Source: an uncultured bacterium (GTDB lineage: Bacteria > Bacillota > Clostridia > Oscillospirales > Ruminococcaceae). From it: 42,394 bases of DNA. This document shows, one piece after another, positions 15,720-24,464 of the stretch (the stretch's first letter is position 1; each line of letters opens with the position of its first letter). Both the position numbers and the translations under genes were made by a program. The notes below the pieces were generated by a model. That model did no database searches and was not told the origin of the DNA. It saw nothing but the letters and a program-made list of their open reading frames with translations. Location of the stretch: assembly GCA_905215595.1 (NCBI GenBank), contig CAJMQZ010000003.1:1-42394 (forward strand), written 5' to 3'.

Positions 15720-17847
15720 ACTGCTTTTCCAACTCCTTTCGGGTAAGCTTGAGCACGCAGGGACGGCCATGGGGGCAGAAGGGCGGCACCTCGCCGGAGA
15801 GGATCTTCTCGGCCAGTGCCATCAGTTCCTGCGGGGAGGACTTGTCCCCCGCCTTGATGGCGGCGCGGCAGGAGATGGAGTGCAGCACCCACTCGGTGTG
15901 CTCGTTCAGCGCGTCCCGGCTGCCCTTGAGCAGGCGGTCGGCGATTTCCACCAGCAAGTCCTCGGCGTTCTGCGGCTCTACGTCCGCAGGCACAGCGCGC
16001 AATAGCACCGTGCTGCCGCCAAAGTCCGCCACATCCAGCCCGGCGTTTTCCAGCAGAGGCTGATTTTCCAGCAGCGCCTGCTTTTCCTCTGCGGAAAGGT
16101 CGATGGCGGCGGGCTGCAACAGCAGCTGGCTGGGCACGTTGCCGTAATTAGCGGCCAGCTTTTCGTACAGCTGACGCTCGTGGGCGGCGTGCTTATCGAT
16201 CAGACACAGCTCGTCTCCCCGCTCCGCCAGAATATAGGTGCGGAAAACCTCGCCCACATAGCGCAGCGGCTCTTCCCCCTGCGGTACATCAAAGCCCAGC
16301 TGTTCCGGCTGCTCGGACTGCACCGGCTCCTCCGGCTGATAGGGCACCGTTGCGGCTTCGATCTCCGGGGCGGCGGGCATGGTGTTCCATGCTGCCATGT
16401 GATCCAGCAGCGGGTCGGTTTCAGTGTCCGTTTCCGGGTGCACGTCCAGCTGCGCCTCACCGGCTGCTGCCCGGAATGGCTGCGCTGCGGACTGGACTTC
16501 GGTTGCATCCGGCTTTTCCGGACTGTGGAGGGTAACCACCGGGTCCAGAATGTCCTCTGCGGGGCCAGACTGCCGCCACGAGGGCACGGCAGCAGCCGCG
16601 CGGGCAGGCTGTGCGGGCTGTACCGGCGGGGTGTCTGCCGTAAAAGACGGGGTTTTCACCGGTGCAGCGGCAGGGCGCGGCGGTTGCGGGGCTTCCCAGC
16701 GCTGCGTGGGCAGCGCGCCGGGGTCCGCCTGACCCGGAATGACGGCAGAAAGTCCTGTAAAGTGATTATTCTTTACAGTATTTTCGCTTTGTATATCGTA
16801 TTCTTTTTCATCTTTCTCTTTTTCATCCGCATCAAAGGTAAAGCGGCGTTCCCCGGTGCCGGGCTGTGCCAGCGCCAGCTTAACCGCATGGTAAACGACA
16901 TCGAACACGTCGTTTTCCCGGGCAAAGCGGGCTTCGATCTTTGCAGGGTGGACATTGACGTCCACAAGGTCGGTGGGCATTTCCAGCAGCAGAATGCCGC
17001 CCGGGAATTTGCCCTGCATGGTCGTACCCTTAAAGGCCATTTCCATGCCCGCCATGATGGTACGGTTGCGCACATAGCGGCCATTGATGTAGAAATGCTG
17101 CATACTGCGGCTGGCGCGGCAGCTCTTGGGCGGGGTGATCAACCCGGTGACCCGGTACAACCCTTCCTCGGAGTGCACCTCGATGAGGTCGCGGCTGAAC
17201 TCCCGCCCCAGCACCGCGTAGGCGGCGCTGCGCAGCTGGCCATCGCCGGGGGTGACGTATTGCAGCTTGCCTTCCCGGATGAACTTGACACTGACCTCCG
17301 GGTGGCTGAGCGCCACATGACCCACGTTATCCGCCACAAAGGTGCCCTCGCTGGAGTCCTTTTTGAGGAACTTCATGCGGGCGGGGGTGTTGTAGAACAG
17401 GTCCTGCACCCGGATGGTGGTGCCCACAGCACGGGCGGCAGGCTCCCTGCCCTGCTCCTCGCCGCCGGCGATGCGGTAGCAGGTGGCAAACTCGTCCACC
17501 TCGGTGCGGGTGAGCAGCTCTACCCGCGCTACGCTGGCAATAGAGGCCAGTGCCTCGCCCCGGAAGCCCAGTGTGTGGATGCTGTTCAGGTCATCCGGCT
17601 TTTCAATTTTGCTGGTGGCGTGGCGGATGAAGGCCGTTGGGATATACTCGGCATCAATACCGGTGCCGTTATCGCTGATCTCGATCAGCTTTACACCGCC
17701 GGATTCAATGCTGACGGTGACCTGCGTTGCACCGGCGTCGATGGAGTTTTCCAAAAGCTCCTTGACCACCGATGCGGGGCGCTCCACCACCTCACCGGCG
17801 GCGATCAGCTCAGCGGTATGCTTATCCAGAACATGGATGACTGCCAT
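15703..17847 (-). CDS. mutL: DNA mismatch repair protein MutL (endonuclease type)
   Basis: A 714-residue protein. The GHKL ATPase domain has ELLENSIDAGAT, DNGTGID and TLGFRGEALASI in the first 110 residues. A Pro/Ala/Gln-rich linker covers about residues 345-520. The C-terminal domain carries the metal-binding endonuclease motif DKHAAHERQLYE (pattern DQHA-x2-E-x4-E) and CPHGRP, so it should nick DNA itself, as expected for bacteria without MutH. The ATG at 17845-17847 has GGGAGG upstream; an in-frame ATG 14 codons earlier (17887-17889) lies inside the mutS end and is less likely. It follows mutS by 34 nt and overlaps miaA. Confidence 0.96.
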   Translation of the reverse strand: MAVIHVLDKHTAELIAAGEVVERPASVVKELLENSIDAGATQVTVSIESGGVKLIEISDNGTGIDAEYIPTAFIRHATSKIEKPDDLNSIHTLGFRGEALASIASVARVELLTRTEVDEFATCYRIAGGEEQGREPAARAVGTTIRVQDLFYNTPARMKFLKKDSSEGTFVADNVGHVALSHPEVSVKFIREGKLQYVTPGDGQLRSAAYAVLGREFSRDLIEVHSEEGLYRVTGLITPPKSCRASRSMQHFYINGRYVRNRTIMAGMEMAFKGTTMQGKFPGGILLLEMPTDLVDVNVHPAKIEARFARENDVFDVVYHAVKLALAQPGTGERRFTFDADEKEKDEKEYDIQSENTVKNNHFTGLSAVIPGQADPGALPTQRWEAPQPPRPAAAPVKTPSFTADTPPVQPAQPARAAAAVPSWRQSGPAEDILDPVVTLHSPEKPDATEVQSAAQPFRAAAGEAQLDVHPETDTETDPLLDHMAAWNTMPAAPEIEAATVPYQPEEPVQSEQPEQLGFDVPQGEEPLRYVGEVFRTYILAERGDELCLIDKHAAHERQLYEKLAANYGNVPSQLLLQPAAIDLSAEEKQALLENQPLLENAGLDVADFGGSTVLLRAVPADVEPQNAEDLLVEIADRLLKGSRDALNEHTEWVLHSISCRAAIKAGDKSSPQELMALAEKILSGEVPPFCPHGRPCVLKLTRKELEKQFGRIV

Positions 17848-17881
17848 GGTCTTTTCCCTCCCCTGTGGTTGATTTTTACGG

Positions 17882-20497
17882 TCAGCCATTCAGGCTGCCC
17901 TTGAGGGTCTTTTTCAGCTCGTACAAAAAGTTCAGTGCTTCAATAGGAGTAAGCGTTTCCACATCCACAGCTTCCAGCTTTTCCATCATTTCGCTGGGCA
18001 CTGCCGGGGAATTGTACTCCTGCAAAGCGTCAAAATCCATCTGCTCCACCTTGTTTTTGGGAGCAGAAGCTTCCAGCGTGCGCAGCACCTCGTGGGCGCG
18101 GCGGGTCACACTGCCGGGCAGACCGGCCAGCTTTGCCACCTCGATGCCGTAGCTGTCATCGGCGGGGCCGCGCACGATGCGCCGCAGGAAGGTGATGTCC
18201 TCGCCGCGCTTTTTGACCGCGATGTTGTAGTTTTTTACGCCCTCCACGGTGCCTTCCAGCTCGGTCAGCTCGTGGTAGTGGGTGGCGAACAGGGTCTTGC
18301 AGCCCAGTCCCTTGGCGGGGTCTGCGATATGCTCCACCACGGCGCGGGCGATGCTCATACCGTCAAAGGTGGAAGTGCCGCGGCCGATCTCGTCCAGCAC
18401 CACAAGACTTTTTGCGGTGGCGTTTTTCAAAATCTCGGCCACCTCGGTCATCTCCACCATAAAGGTGGACTGACCTGCGGCAAGGTCGTCCGAAGCGCCG
18501 ATGCGGGTGAAGATGGCGTCCACCACGCCCACATGGCAGCTGGCCGCCGGCACAAAGGAGCCGATCTGTGCCATCAGGGCAATCAGAGCATTCTGACGCA
18601 TATAGGTAGATTTACCCGCCATGTTGGGGCCGGTGATGATGAGGCAGCGGTCGGTGGTGCAGTTGAGGGTGGTATCATTGGGCACGAACATACTGCCCTT
18701 GAGCACCTGCTCCACCACGGGGTGACGTCCCTCGGTGATGGTCAGCACATCGCTGTCGTCCACCACGGGGCGGCAGTAGTTGTTTTCCGCAGCGACCTGC
18801 GCCAGCGCAGCCAGAACATCCAGCTGAGCAATGGCGTTAGCGGTGCGCTGGATGCGGTCCAGCTGGGCACCGATGCTCTCCAGCAACTCGTCAAACAGGC
18901 GGCGCTCCAGCGAGATGAGCCGCTCGTGTGCGCCAAGAATCTTGCTTTCCAGCTCCTTCAACTCCTGCGTGATGTAACGCTCGCCGGAGGTGAGGGTCTG
19001 CTTGCGGATGTAAGTCTCCGGCACAAGGTTTTTGTAGGAGTTGCTCACCTCGATGAAGTAGCCGAACACATGGTTATAACCGATCTTCAGCTTGGGGATG
19101 CCGGTCTCCTGCCGCAGACGGGCTTCCAGCTGCGCCAGCACGCCCTTGGTGTTATCGCGGATGGAGCGCAGCTCGTCCACCTCGGCGTGGTAACCCTTGG
19201 CAATGACGCCGCCATCCTTGAGGGTGGAGGATGCCTCCGGGTCTATTGCGGCATAAATGCGCGCCTTGATATCCTCCAGCGGATCGATACTTGCGGCCAG
19301 CTCGTCAAGCTCCGAGCAGCTGCAGCCCTCAGCCTGCTTGCGCAGGCCGGGCAGACGGTCACAGGTCTGGGCAAGGGTGTAGATTTCCTTGGGGGTTGCA
19401 GAGCCGTACACCGTGCGGGTCATCAGGCGCTCCATGTCCGCGATGTAGTGCAGTTCTTCGGTCAGGTCGCCGCGCACCATCGTCTGGCGCACCAGCGCCT
19501 CCACAGCGTTCAGGCGGTGGTTGATGAGCTGGCTGGAAATAAGCGGCTGTTCGATCCAGCTGCGCAGCATCCGCTTGCCCATGGCGGTGCTGGTCTTATC
19601 CAGCACCCACAGCAGGGTGCCGCGCTTTTCGCGCCCGCGCAGGGTCTCGGTCAGCTCAAGGTTTGCCCGGGTGACCGGCGAAAGCCGCATGAACTGAGCT
19701 TCGTTGTAAGTAATGACCGTCTTTAACCGCTCCACACCCTTGATCTGAGTATCGTGCAGATATTCCAGCAGCGCGGCCATGGCAAAACGCACAAGACCTT
19801 CGGCGGCTATGCCGGTGGTCTGCGGCCAGTCGCGGCCAAACTGCTCCTCCAGCGCAGACGCCACCAGCCCCGGCGCATAGCGCTCGTCCTCGACCAGTTC
19901 CACCGAGCAGCTCATGTTCTTTTTGATGTAGGCGGTCACCTCGCGGCAGTCCAGCAGGCCGGGGTTCAGCAGCACCTCGCTGGGGTGGTAGCGGCACAGT
20001 TCGGTAATGACCGCCGGGGCGATCTTATCCGCCGTCAGCTCGGTGATATGTGCCGTACCGGTGGAAACGTCCGCAAAGCACAGGCCCGCCTTTTTGCCCT
20101 TGAGGTACAGGCTGGCAATGTAGTTGTTGCGGTCGTCCTGCAGCATGCTGCTCTCGATGACCGTACCGGGGGTGACCACCCGGATGATGTCCCGCTTGAC
20201 AAGCCCTTTCGCCTTGGCGGGGTCCTCTACCTGCTCACAGATAGCCACCTTATACCCCTTGGCGATCAGGCGCGCCACATAGCCCTCGTAGCTGTGGAAG
20301 GGCACGCCGCACATAGGGGCGCGCTCCGCAAGGCCGCACTGCTTGCCGGTAAGGGTAAGATCCAGCTCCCGGGACGCCGTGACGGCATCGTCGAAGAACA
20401 TCTCGTAAAAATCGCCGATGCGGTAAAAAAGAATTTCGTCCTTGTGTTGATTTTTGATCTCAAGATACTGCTGCATCATGGGCGAAAGCTCTGCCAT
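17882..20497 (-). CDS. mutS: DNA mismatch repair protein MutS
   Basis: An 871-residue protein. The mismatch-binding motif appears as IGDFYEMFFDDA near residue 30 (usual G-D-F-Y-E-M-F). The ATPase domain has the Walker A box GPNMAGKSTYMRQ near residue 610 and Walker B VVLDEIGRGTSTFDG. It scans for mispairs and recruits MutL. The start ATG 20495-20497 follows a GAAAGAGG site; the first residues MAELSPMMQQYLEIK fit the family. The gene stands after a terminator, and I found no convincing promoter in the 60-nt gap, so it may depend partly on readthrough from miaB. Confidence 0.97.
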   Translation of the reverse strand: MAELSPMMQQYLEIKNQHKDEILFYRIGDFYEMFFDDAVTASRELDLTLTGKQCGLAERAPMCGVPFHSYEGYVARLIAKGYKVAICEQVEDPAKAKGLVKRDIIRVVTPGTVIESSMLQDDRNNYIASLYLKGKKAGLCFADVSTGTAHITELTADKIAPAVITELCRYHPSEVLLNPGLLDCREVTAYIKKNMSCSVELVEDERYAPGLVASALEEQFGRDWPQTTGIAAEGLVRFAMAALLEYLHDTQIKGVERLKTVITYNEAQFMRLSPVTRANLELTETLRGREKRGTLLWVLDKTSTAMGKRMLRSWIEQPLISSQLINHRLNAVEALVRQTMVRGDLTEELHYIADMERLMTRTVYGSATPKEIYTLAQTCDRLPGLRKQAEGCSCSELDELAASIDPLEDIKARIYAAIDPEASSTLKDGGVIAKGYHAEVDELRSIRDNTKGVLAQLEARLRQETGIPKLKIGYNHVFGYFIEVSNSYKNLVPETYIRKQTLTSGERYITQELKELESKILGAHERLISLERRLFDELLESIGAQLDRIQRTANAIAQLDVLAALAQVAAENNYCRPVVDDSDVLTITEGRHPVVEQVLKGSMFVPNDTTLNCTTDRCLIITGPNMAGKSTYMRQNALIALMAQIGSFVPAASCHVGVVDAIFTRIGASDDLAAGQSTFMVEMTEVAEILKNATAKSLVVLDEIGRGTSTFDGMSIARAVVEHIADPAKGLGCKTLFATHYHELTELEGTVEGVKNYNIAVKKRGEDITFLRRIVRGPADDSYGIEVAKLAGLPGSVTRRAHEVLRTLEASAPKNKVEQMDFDALQEYNSPAVPSEMMEKLEAVDVETLTPIEALNFLYELKKTLKGSLNG

Positions 20498-20556
20498 GGT
20501 TTTTCCTCTTTCCCTTGTATGGTTCCGTCGCCGGTTTGCGGGCTGTAACCGCCGGT

Positions 20557-20592
20557 GCAAACAAAACGCGGTCTGTGTTGCACAGCCGCGTT
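20557..20592 (-). terminator. Intrinsic terminator between the YlbF/YmcA gene and mutS
   Basis: Arms AACGCGG-t-CTGTG (20565-20577) and CACAGCCGCGTT (20581-20592) pair with one bulge and a 3-nt loop; on the minus strand TTTTGTTTG follows. Confidence 0.8.
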
Positions 20593-20610
20593 CCGGTCAA
20601 AAAAGTTTGC

Positions 20611-21018
20611 TCAGTGGCAGCCGCCGCAGGTGGAACAGCTGCCGGTGCAGGAGGCAGAAGGCTCCTGCACAGTCATGGGGTCGCCGCCGTTCATGGCGGT
20701 GTTGATGATGGCGTCGATATAGTTGACCAGGTTCTCGCACTCGCGCTTGGCCTCGTTATATGCCACCATGCCCTCGTCGCTCATGATCTGGCCGTAGAGA
20801 CTGTTCACCTTCTCGTTCAGCTCAGCGATGCGGGCGTCGTCGCGCTCGTTCTTGCCGATTTCGTTGTTCAGGTCCATGCGGGCCAGATTGAACTCGCCGA
20901 TCAGGTTCTGCAGCTCCTCATCCCTATCGTTTGCCTTGCGGGCCTGATCCAGAATGACGTAGCGGGGGTCGGTCTGCAGTGCCATAGCGGCACGCTTGAA
21001 AAGATCAATGCAATCCAT
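20611..21018 (-). CDS. YlbF/YmcA-family protein with C-terminal cysteine cluster
   Basis: A 135-residue protein, helical and charged over residues 1-110, matching the YlbF/YmcA (Com_YlbF) family. The C-terminal tail has SCTGSCSTCGGCH, a C-x3-C-x2-C-x2-C arrangement suited to an iron-sulfur cluster. In Bacillus, YmcA, YlbF and YaaT form the Ric complex that carries [4Fe-4S] clusters and promotes RNase Y-dependent mRNA maturation. It lies 60 nt after miaB, matching the Bacillus ymcB(miaB)-ymcA order, which favours the YmcA assignment. The ATG has AAGGAG upstream. No ylbF or yaaT partner is in the window. Confidence 0.85.
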   Translation of the reverse strand: MDCIDLFKRAAMALQTDPRYVILDQARKANDRDEELQNLIGEFNLARMDLNNEIGKNERDDARIAELNEKVNSLYGQIMSDEGMVAYNEAKRECENLVNYIDAIINTAMNGGDPMTVQEPSASCTGSCSTCGGCH

Positions 21019-21078
21019 GATTGGTTTCTCCTTGTTGTTTTTATTCTTTCTGGGGCAGTTTGCCCCGGAATCACGTTT

Positions 21079-22470
21079 TTATGCTTCCAGTTCGCCCAGC
21101 AGCACGGTGGCGCGGGCACCGGTAAGATGTACAGTCGCGTAGCTACCCAGCAGTGCCGGGTCGGCGGCAAACTCCACGGTCAGGTTATTGTCCAGTCGGC
21201 CGGAGAGGGTACCCTCATTGCGGCCGAAGCCTTCCACCAATACCCGGACGGTCTGCCCTACCTGCGCCTTGACCAGCGCCATGGCGATCTCGTCCTGCGT
21301 AGCCAGCAGGCGGGTCATGCGGTCGGTCTTTTCCTTGCGGGGGGTGGGATCCGGCATTTCGGCAGCCTTGGTGCCGGTGCGCTTGGAGTAGATAAAGGTG
21401 AACAGCTGCATATAACCCACTTTGCGTACCAGTTCCAGCGTTTTTACAAAGTCCTCCTCGGTCTCGCCGGGGAAGCCCACGATGATATCGCTGGAGAAGG
21501 TGATGCCGGGCACGGTCTTGCGGGCGTAATCGATCAGCTCCAGATACTGTTCCACCGTGTAGTGGCGGTTCATCTGCTGCAAAAGCCGGTCGGAGCCGCA
21601 CTGCACCGGCAGATGCAGGTGCTTGCACAGCTTCGGCTGGGCGGCGATGGTATCGATCAGCTTATGGCTGGCGTCCTTGGGGTGGCTGGTCATAAAGCGG
21701 ATGTGGTAATCGCCGGGCACGGTGCACAGCAGGTTGAGCAGATCGGAGAAATCGATCTGCTCCTCCAGCCCCTTACCGTAGCTGTTCACGTTCTGACCCA
21801 GCAGGGTGATCTCCTTATAGCCCGCTTCCACAAGGCCGCGGAACTCGGCAAGGATATCGCCGGGCTTGCGGCTCTTCTCGCGGCCGCGGACATAGGGCAC
21901 GATGCAGTAGGTGCAGAAGTTGTCGCAACCGTACATGATAGGCAGCCATGCGCGGAACTCGCTCTCGCGCCGGATGGGAATGTTCTCCACGATGACCGGA
22001 CGCTGGGCGGGGTCCAACAGCACCCGCTTATGCTTTTGCAGCTTCTGGGCAATCAGCTGCGGCAGGGTGTCGATGCCGTCCACGCCGAACACCAGATCCA
22101 CATAGGGATAGCTCTTGCGCAGCTTTTCCACAACGTGCTTCTGGTTGGCCATGCAGCCGCACAGACCGATGATGAGGCCGGGCTTTTTTTCCTTAAGGCC
22201 CTTCAGCGCGCCCACGTTGCCGAACACCCGCTGCTCGGCGTGCTCACGCACAGCGCAGGTGTTGAACAAAATCAGGTCGGCGTCCTCGGGCTTATCGCAC
22301 AGGCCGTAGCCGATATCTACCAGCACGCCCTTGATGCGCTCGCCGTCGTTGACGTTCTGCTGACAGCCGTAGCTGTGCACAAAGGCCAGCGGCGGGGTGT
22401 CGTAGGTCTGCCGCACCAGCTCGGCGGCAACGGTATTATGTTCAAAGTTAATGTATTCCAAAAAAACCAT
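21079..22470 (-). CDS. miaB: tRNA-2-methylthio-N6-dimethylallyladenosine synthase
   Basis: A 463-residue radical SAM methylthiotransferase. The N-terminal domain has SYGCQQNVNDGERI, NTCAVREHAEQR and GLCGCMANQK, whose cysteines hold the first cluster. The radical SAM motif is CDNFCTYCIVPYVRGREKSR, and a TRAM RNA-binding domain closes the protein. It adds a methylthio group to i6A37 made by MiaA. The likely start is ATG 22468-22470, close behind GGAGAAGG. A clear promoter lies 70-100 nt upstream. It heads a unit with the YmcA-like gene. Confidence 0.96.
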   Translation of the reverse strand: MVFLEYINFEHNTVAAELVRQTYDTPPLAFVHSYGCQQNVNDGERIKGVLVDIGYGLCDKPEDADLILFNTCAVREHAEQRVFGNVGALKGLKEKKPGLIIGLCGCMANQKHVVEKLRKSYPYVDLVFGVDGIDTLPQLIAQKLQKHKRVLLDPAQRPVIVENIPIRRESEFRAWLPIMYGCDNFCTYCIVPYVRGREKSRKPGDILAEFRGLVEAGYKEITLLGQNVNSYGKGLEEQIDFSDLLNLLCTVPGDYHIRFMTSHPKDASHKLIDTIAAQPKLCKHLHLPVQCGSDRLLQQMNRHYTVEQYLELIDYARKTVPGITFSSDIIVGFPGETEEDFVKTLELVRKVGYMQLFTFIYSKRTGTKAAEMPDPTPRKEKTDRMTRLLATQDEIAMALVKAQVGQTVRVLVEGFGRNEGTLSGRLDNNLTVEFAADPALLGSYATVHLTGARATVLLGELEA

Positions 22471-22542
22471 CCTTCTCCGCCGGGCAGGGTAGCCCCGTGC
22501 GGCGAAACTCTATTTTCTGCCATTCTATAAAAGACACTCTTT

Positions 22543-22571
22543 AGTATACCCTGTTTGGCCGCTGCGGGCAA
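22543..22571 (-). promoter_or_regulatory. miaB promoter
   Basis: Minus-strand TTGCCC (22566-22571), 17-nt spacer, TATACT (22543-22548). It lies just beyond the end of the PerR-like gene and gives a leader of about 65 nt that holds a GCCG/CGGC hairpin. Confidence 0.8.
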
Positions 22572-22588
22572 GAGGAAACACGCAAATT

Positions 22589-22993
22589 TTATGCCTGTTT
22601 AGCCGCTGCGGCCTCTGCATCCTGCCTGCGGCAGCACTCTTCGCACACGCCCAGCAGCACCACGGCGCAATCCTGCACCCTGCCCTTCTGGTTTTTGACC
22701 AGCTCCATCACCTGTTTTCCGTCCACCTCTGCATCGGTGACACCGCCGCAGACGGTGCAGTACAGGTGGCTGTGCCACGGCAGGGTGTGGTCAAAGCGGT
22801 CTGCCTTGCCGGGAATGGACACCCGGCGTACCCGCCCGGCTTCCACCAGACTGTTCAGGTTACGGTATACGGTGCCAAGGCTCAGATTCGGGCACTCCTG
22901 CGCGGCTTTATCGTAGATTTCCTCCGCAGTCGGGTGGTCGCACAGCTGCTGCACCGTCTGCATGACAAGCTCCCGCTGTTTTGAGTAACGCAT
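22589..22993 (-). CDS. Fur-family regulator, PerR-like
   Basis: A 134-residue winged-helix metalloregulator. The DNA-binding half has HPTAEEIYDKA and LSLGTVYRNLNSLVEAG. Residues matching the PerR regulatory metal site can be read: His of DHPTAE, Asp of RFDH, the two His of WHSHLYC and Asp of VTDAEV. The structural zinc site is CTVC plus CEEC. PerR represses peroxide-defence genes until metal-catalysed oxidation of its histidines. I prefer the ATG at 22991-22993 (MRYSKQREL), 6 nt after GGAGG, to the ATG two codons earlier, which is too close to it. It follows rarA by about 24 nt and probably shares its promoter. Fur or Zur function cannot be excluded by sequence alone. Confidence 0.85.
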   Translation of the reverse strand: MRYSKQRELVMQTVQQLCDHPTAEEIYDKAAQECPNLSLGTVYRNLNSLVEAGRVRRVSIPGKADRFDHTLPWHSHLYCTVCGGVTDAEVDGKQVMELVKNQKGRVQDCAVVLLGVCEECCRRQDAEAAAAKQA

Positions 22994-23017
22994 ATCCATC
23001 CTCCTTTTTCACACGGT

Positions 23018-24292
23018 TCAGACGTTTTCTTCCCCTTTGATCTTTGCCCAGTACGCCCGGGCGGCCTGCTCGGTCTTATTGTCGCCAAAGGTGTAGTACT
23101 TGGTATCCTTCAGTACATCCGGCAGATACTGCTGCTGCACCCAGTGGTTGGCATAGCTGTGGGCGTATTTGTAGTTCTGCCCCTTTACCAGTGCATCCTC
23201 GCCGTCAAAGTGTTTGTTTTGCAGCTGGCGCGGAATGGGTCCGGTGCGCCCGGCCTGCACATCCGCAATGGCTGCGTTGATGGCATCGTGGGCGCTGTTG
23301 GATTTGGGGCTGGTGGCCACCAGAATGACTGCATCCGCAAGGGGCAGACGCGCCTCCGGCAAACCCACCATGTTGGCGGCATCCACCGCCGCCTTGACGA
23401 TGGGGATGATCTGCGGATAGGCAAGCCCCACATCCTCGCAGGCGCACACCATCAGGCGGCGGCAGGCAGAGGGCAGGTCTCCCGCCTCCAGCAGACGTGC
23501 CAGATAGTGCAGCGCCGCGTCCGGGTCGGAGCCGCGCATAGACTTCTGGTAGGCAGACACGATGTCGTAGTGGTCGTCGCCCTCCCGATCATAGCGCATG
23601 GCAGTGCGGCGGGTGACCTGCCGGATCATATCTAAGGTAATGCGTTTTTCTCCGTTTTCCACCGGCGCTGCCGTGACCGCAAAGTCCAGACAGCCCAGCG
23701 CCTTGCGCAGATCGCCCCCGGCGCTCTCAGCCAGATAGGCACAGGCGTCCTCGTCCATGCACACCGGCACCTGCTCCCCCTCGGAAAGGCGCTGCACGGC
23801 GTTGCGCACCCCGCGCTCCACATCCGCTGCGGCAAGGGGCTTGAACTCAAACACCGTGCAGCGGGAAAGCAGCGCGTTATAAATGTAGAAATAGGGGTTC
23901 TCGGTAGTGGAAGCGATCAGGGTGACGCTGCCGTCCTCGATGCATTCCAACAGGCTCTGCTGCTGCTTTTTGTTCAGGTACTGGATCTCGTCCAGATACA
24001 GCAGAATGCCGCCCGCTGCTGCCAGCGTGCCGATATCTTTGAGCACTGCCTTGATATCTCCGGTGCCGCAGGAGGTGCCGTTGAGCTTGTGCAGGGTCAT
24101 GCCGCTGTTCTCGGCAATAATGCGTGCCACCGTGGTCTTTCCGGTGCCGGAGGGGCCGTAAAAGATCATGTTGGGAATGCGCCCGCTCTCGATGGTGCGG
24201 CGGAACACCCGCCCCGGAGCCAGCAGATGCTGCTGCCCGCACACATCCGCCAGCGTTTTGGGACGCAGGCGCTGCGCAAGTGGTTCATTCAT
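23018..24292 (-). CDS. rarA: Replication-associated recombination protein RarA (AAA ATPase)
   Basis: A 424-residue AAA ATPase. The start MNEPLAQRLRPKTLADVCGQQHLL is typical; Walker A is GPSGTGKTTVAR and Walker B LYLDEIQYLNK, followed by a sensor region STTENPYF. The C-terminal half contains the RarA tetramer domain (YDIVSAYQKSMRGSDPDAALHYLARLLEAGD) ending in a HSYANHWVQQQYLP motif. RarA acts at stalled replication forks. The ATG at 24290-24292 has AAAGGAG upstream. It has its own promoter and is divergent from nth. Confidence 0.94.
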   Translation of the reverse strand: MNEPLAQRLRPKTLADVCGQQHLLAPGRVFRRTIESGRIPNMIFYGPSGTGKTTVARIIAENSGMTLHKLNGTSCGTGDIKAVLKDIGTLAAAGGILLYLDEIQYLNKKQQQSLLECIEDGSVTLIASTTENPYFYIYNALLSRCTVFEFKPLAAADVERGVRNAVQRLSEGEQVPVCMDEDACAYLAESAGGDLRKALGCLDFAVTAAPVENGEKRITLDMIRQVTRRTAMRYDREGDDHYDIVSAYQKSMRGSDPDAALHYLARLLEAGDLPSACRRLMVCACEDVGLAYPQIIPIVKAAVDAANMVGLPEARLPLADAVILVATSPKSNSAHDAINAAIADVQAGRTGPIPRQLQNKHFDGEDALVKGQNYKYAHSYANHWVQQQYLPDVLKDTKYYTFGDNKTEQAARAYWAKIKGEENV

Positions 24293-24332
24293 GGTGGGTT
24301 CTCCTTTCCTGCCCGCAAGGCACTTTTTATAT

Positions 24333-24361
24333 AGTATAGCGCATTTAGAAAAGGAGGACAA
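24333..24361 (-). promoter_or_regulatory. rarA promoter
   Basis: Minus-strand TTGTCC (24356-24361), 17-nt spacer, TATACT (24333-24338). Back to back with the nth promoter, 42 bp between the two -35 boxes. Confidence 0.8.
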
Positions 24362-24403
24362 GGGCTTTTCTGAAAATCATTCTCAGATAATGCCCTGCAA
24401 ACA

Positions 24404-24432
24404 TTTACAAATCATGTCAAACATGGTATGAT
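24404..24432 (+). promoter_or_regulatory. nth promoter
   Basis: TTTACA (24404-24409), 17-nt spacer, TATGAT (24427-24432), ending 32 nt before the nth start codon. An AAAGGAGG ribosome site follows. Confidence 0.8.
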
Positions 24433-24464
24433 TCAGGTATTCCCTTTCAAAGGAGGTTTGTCCC

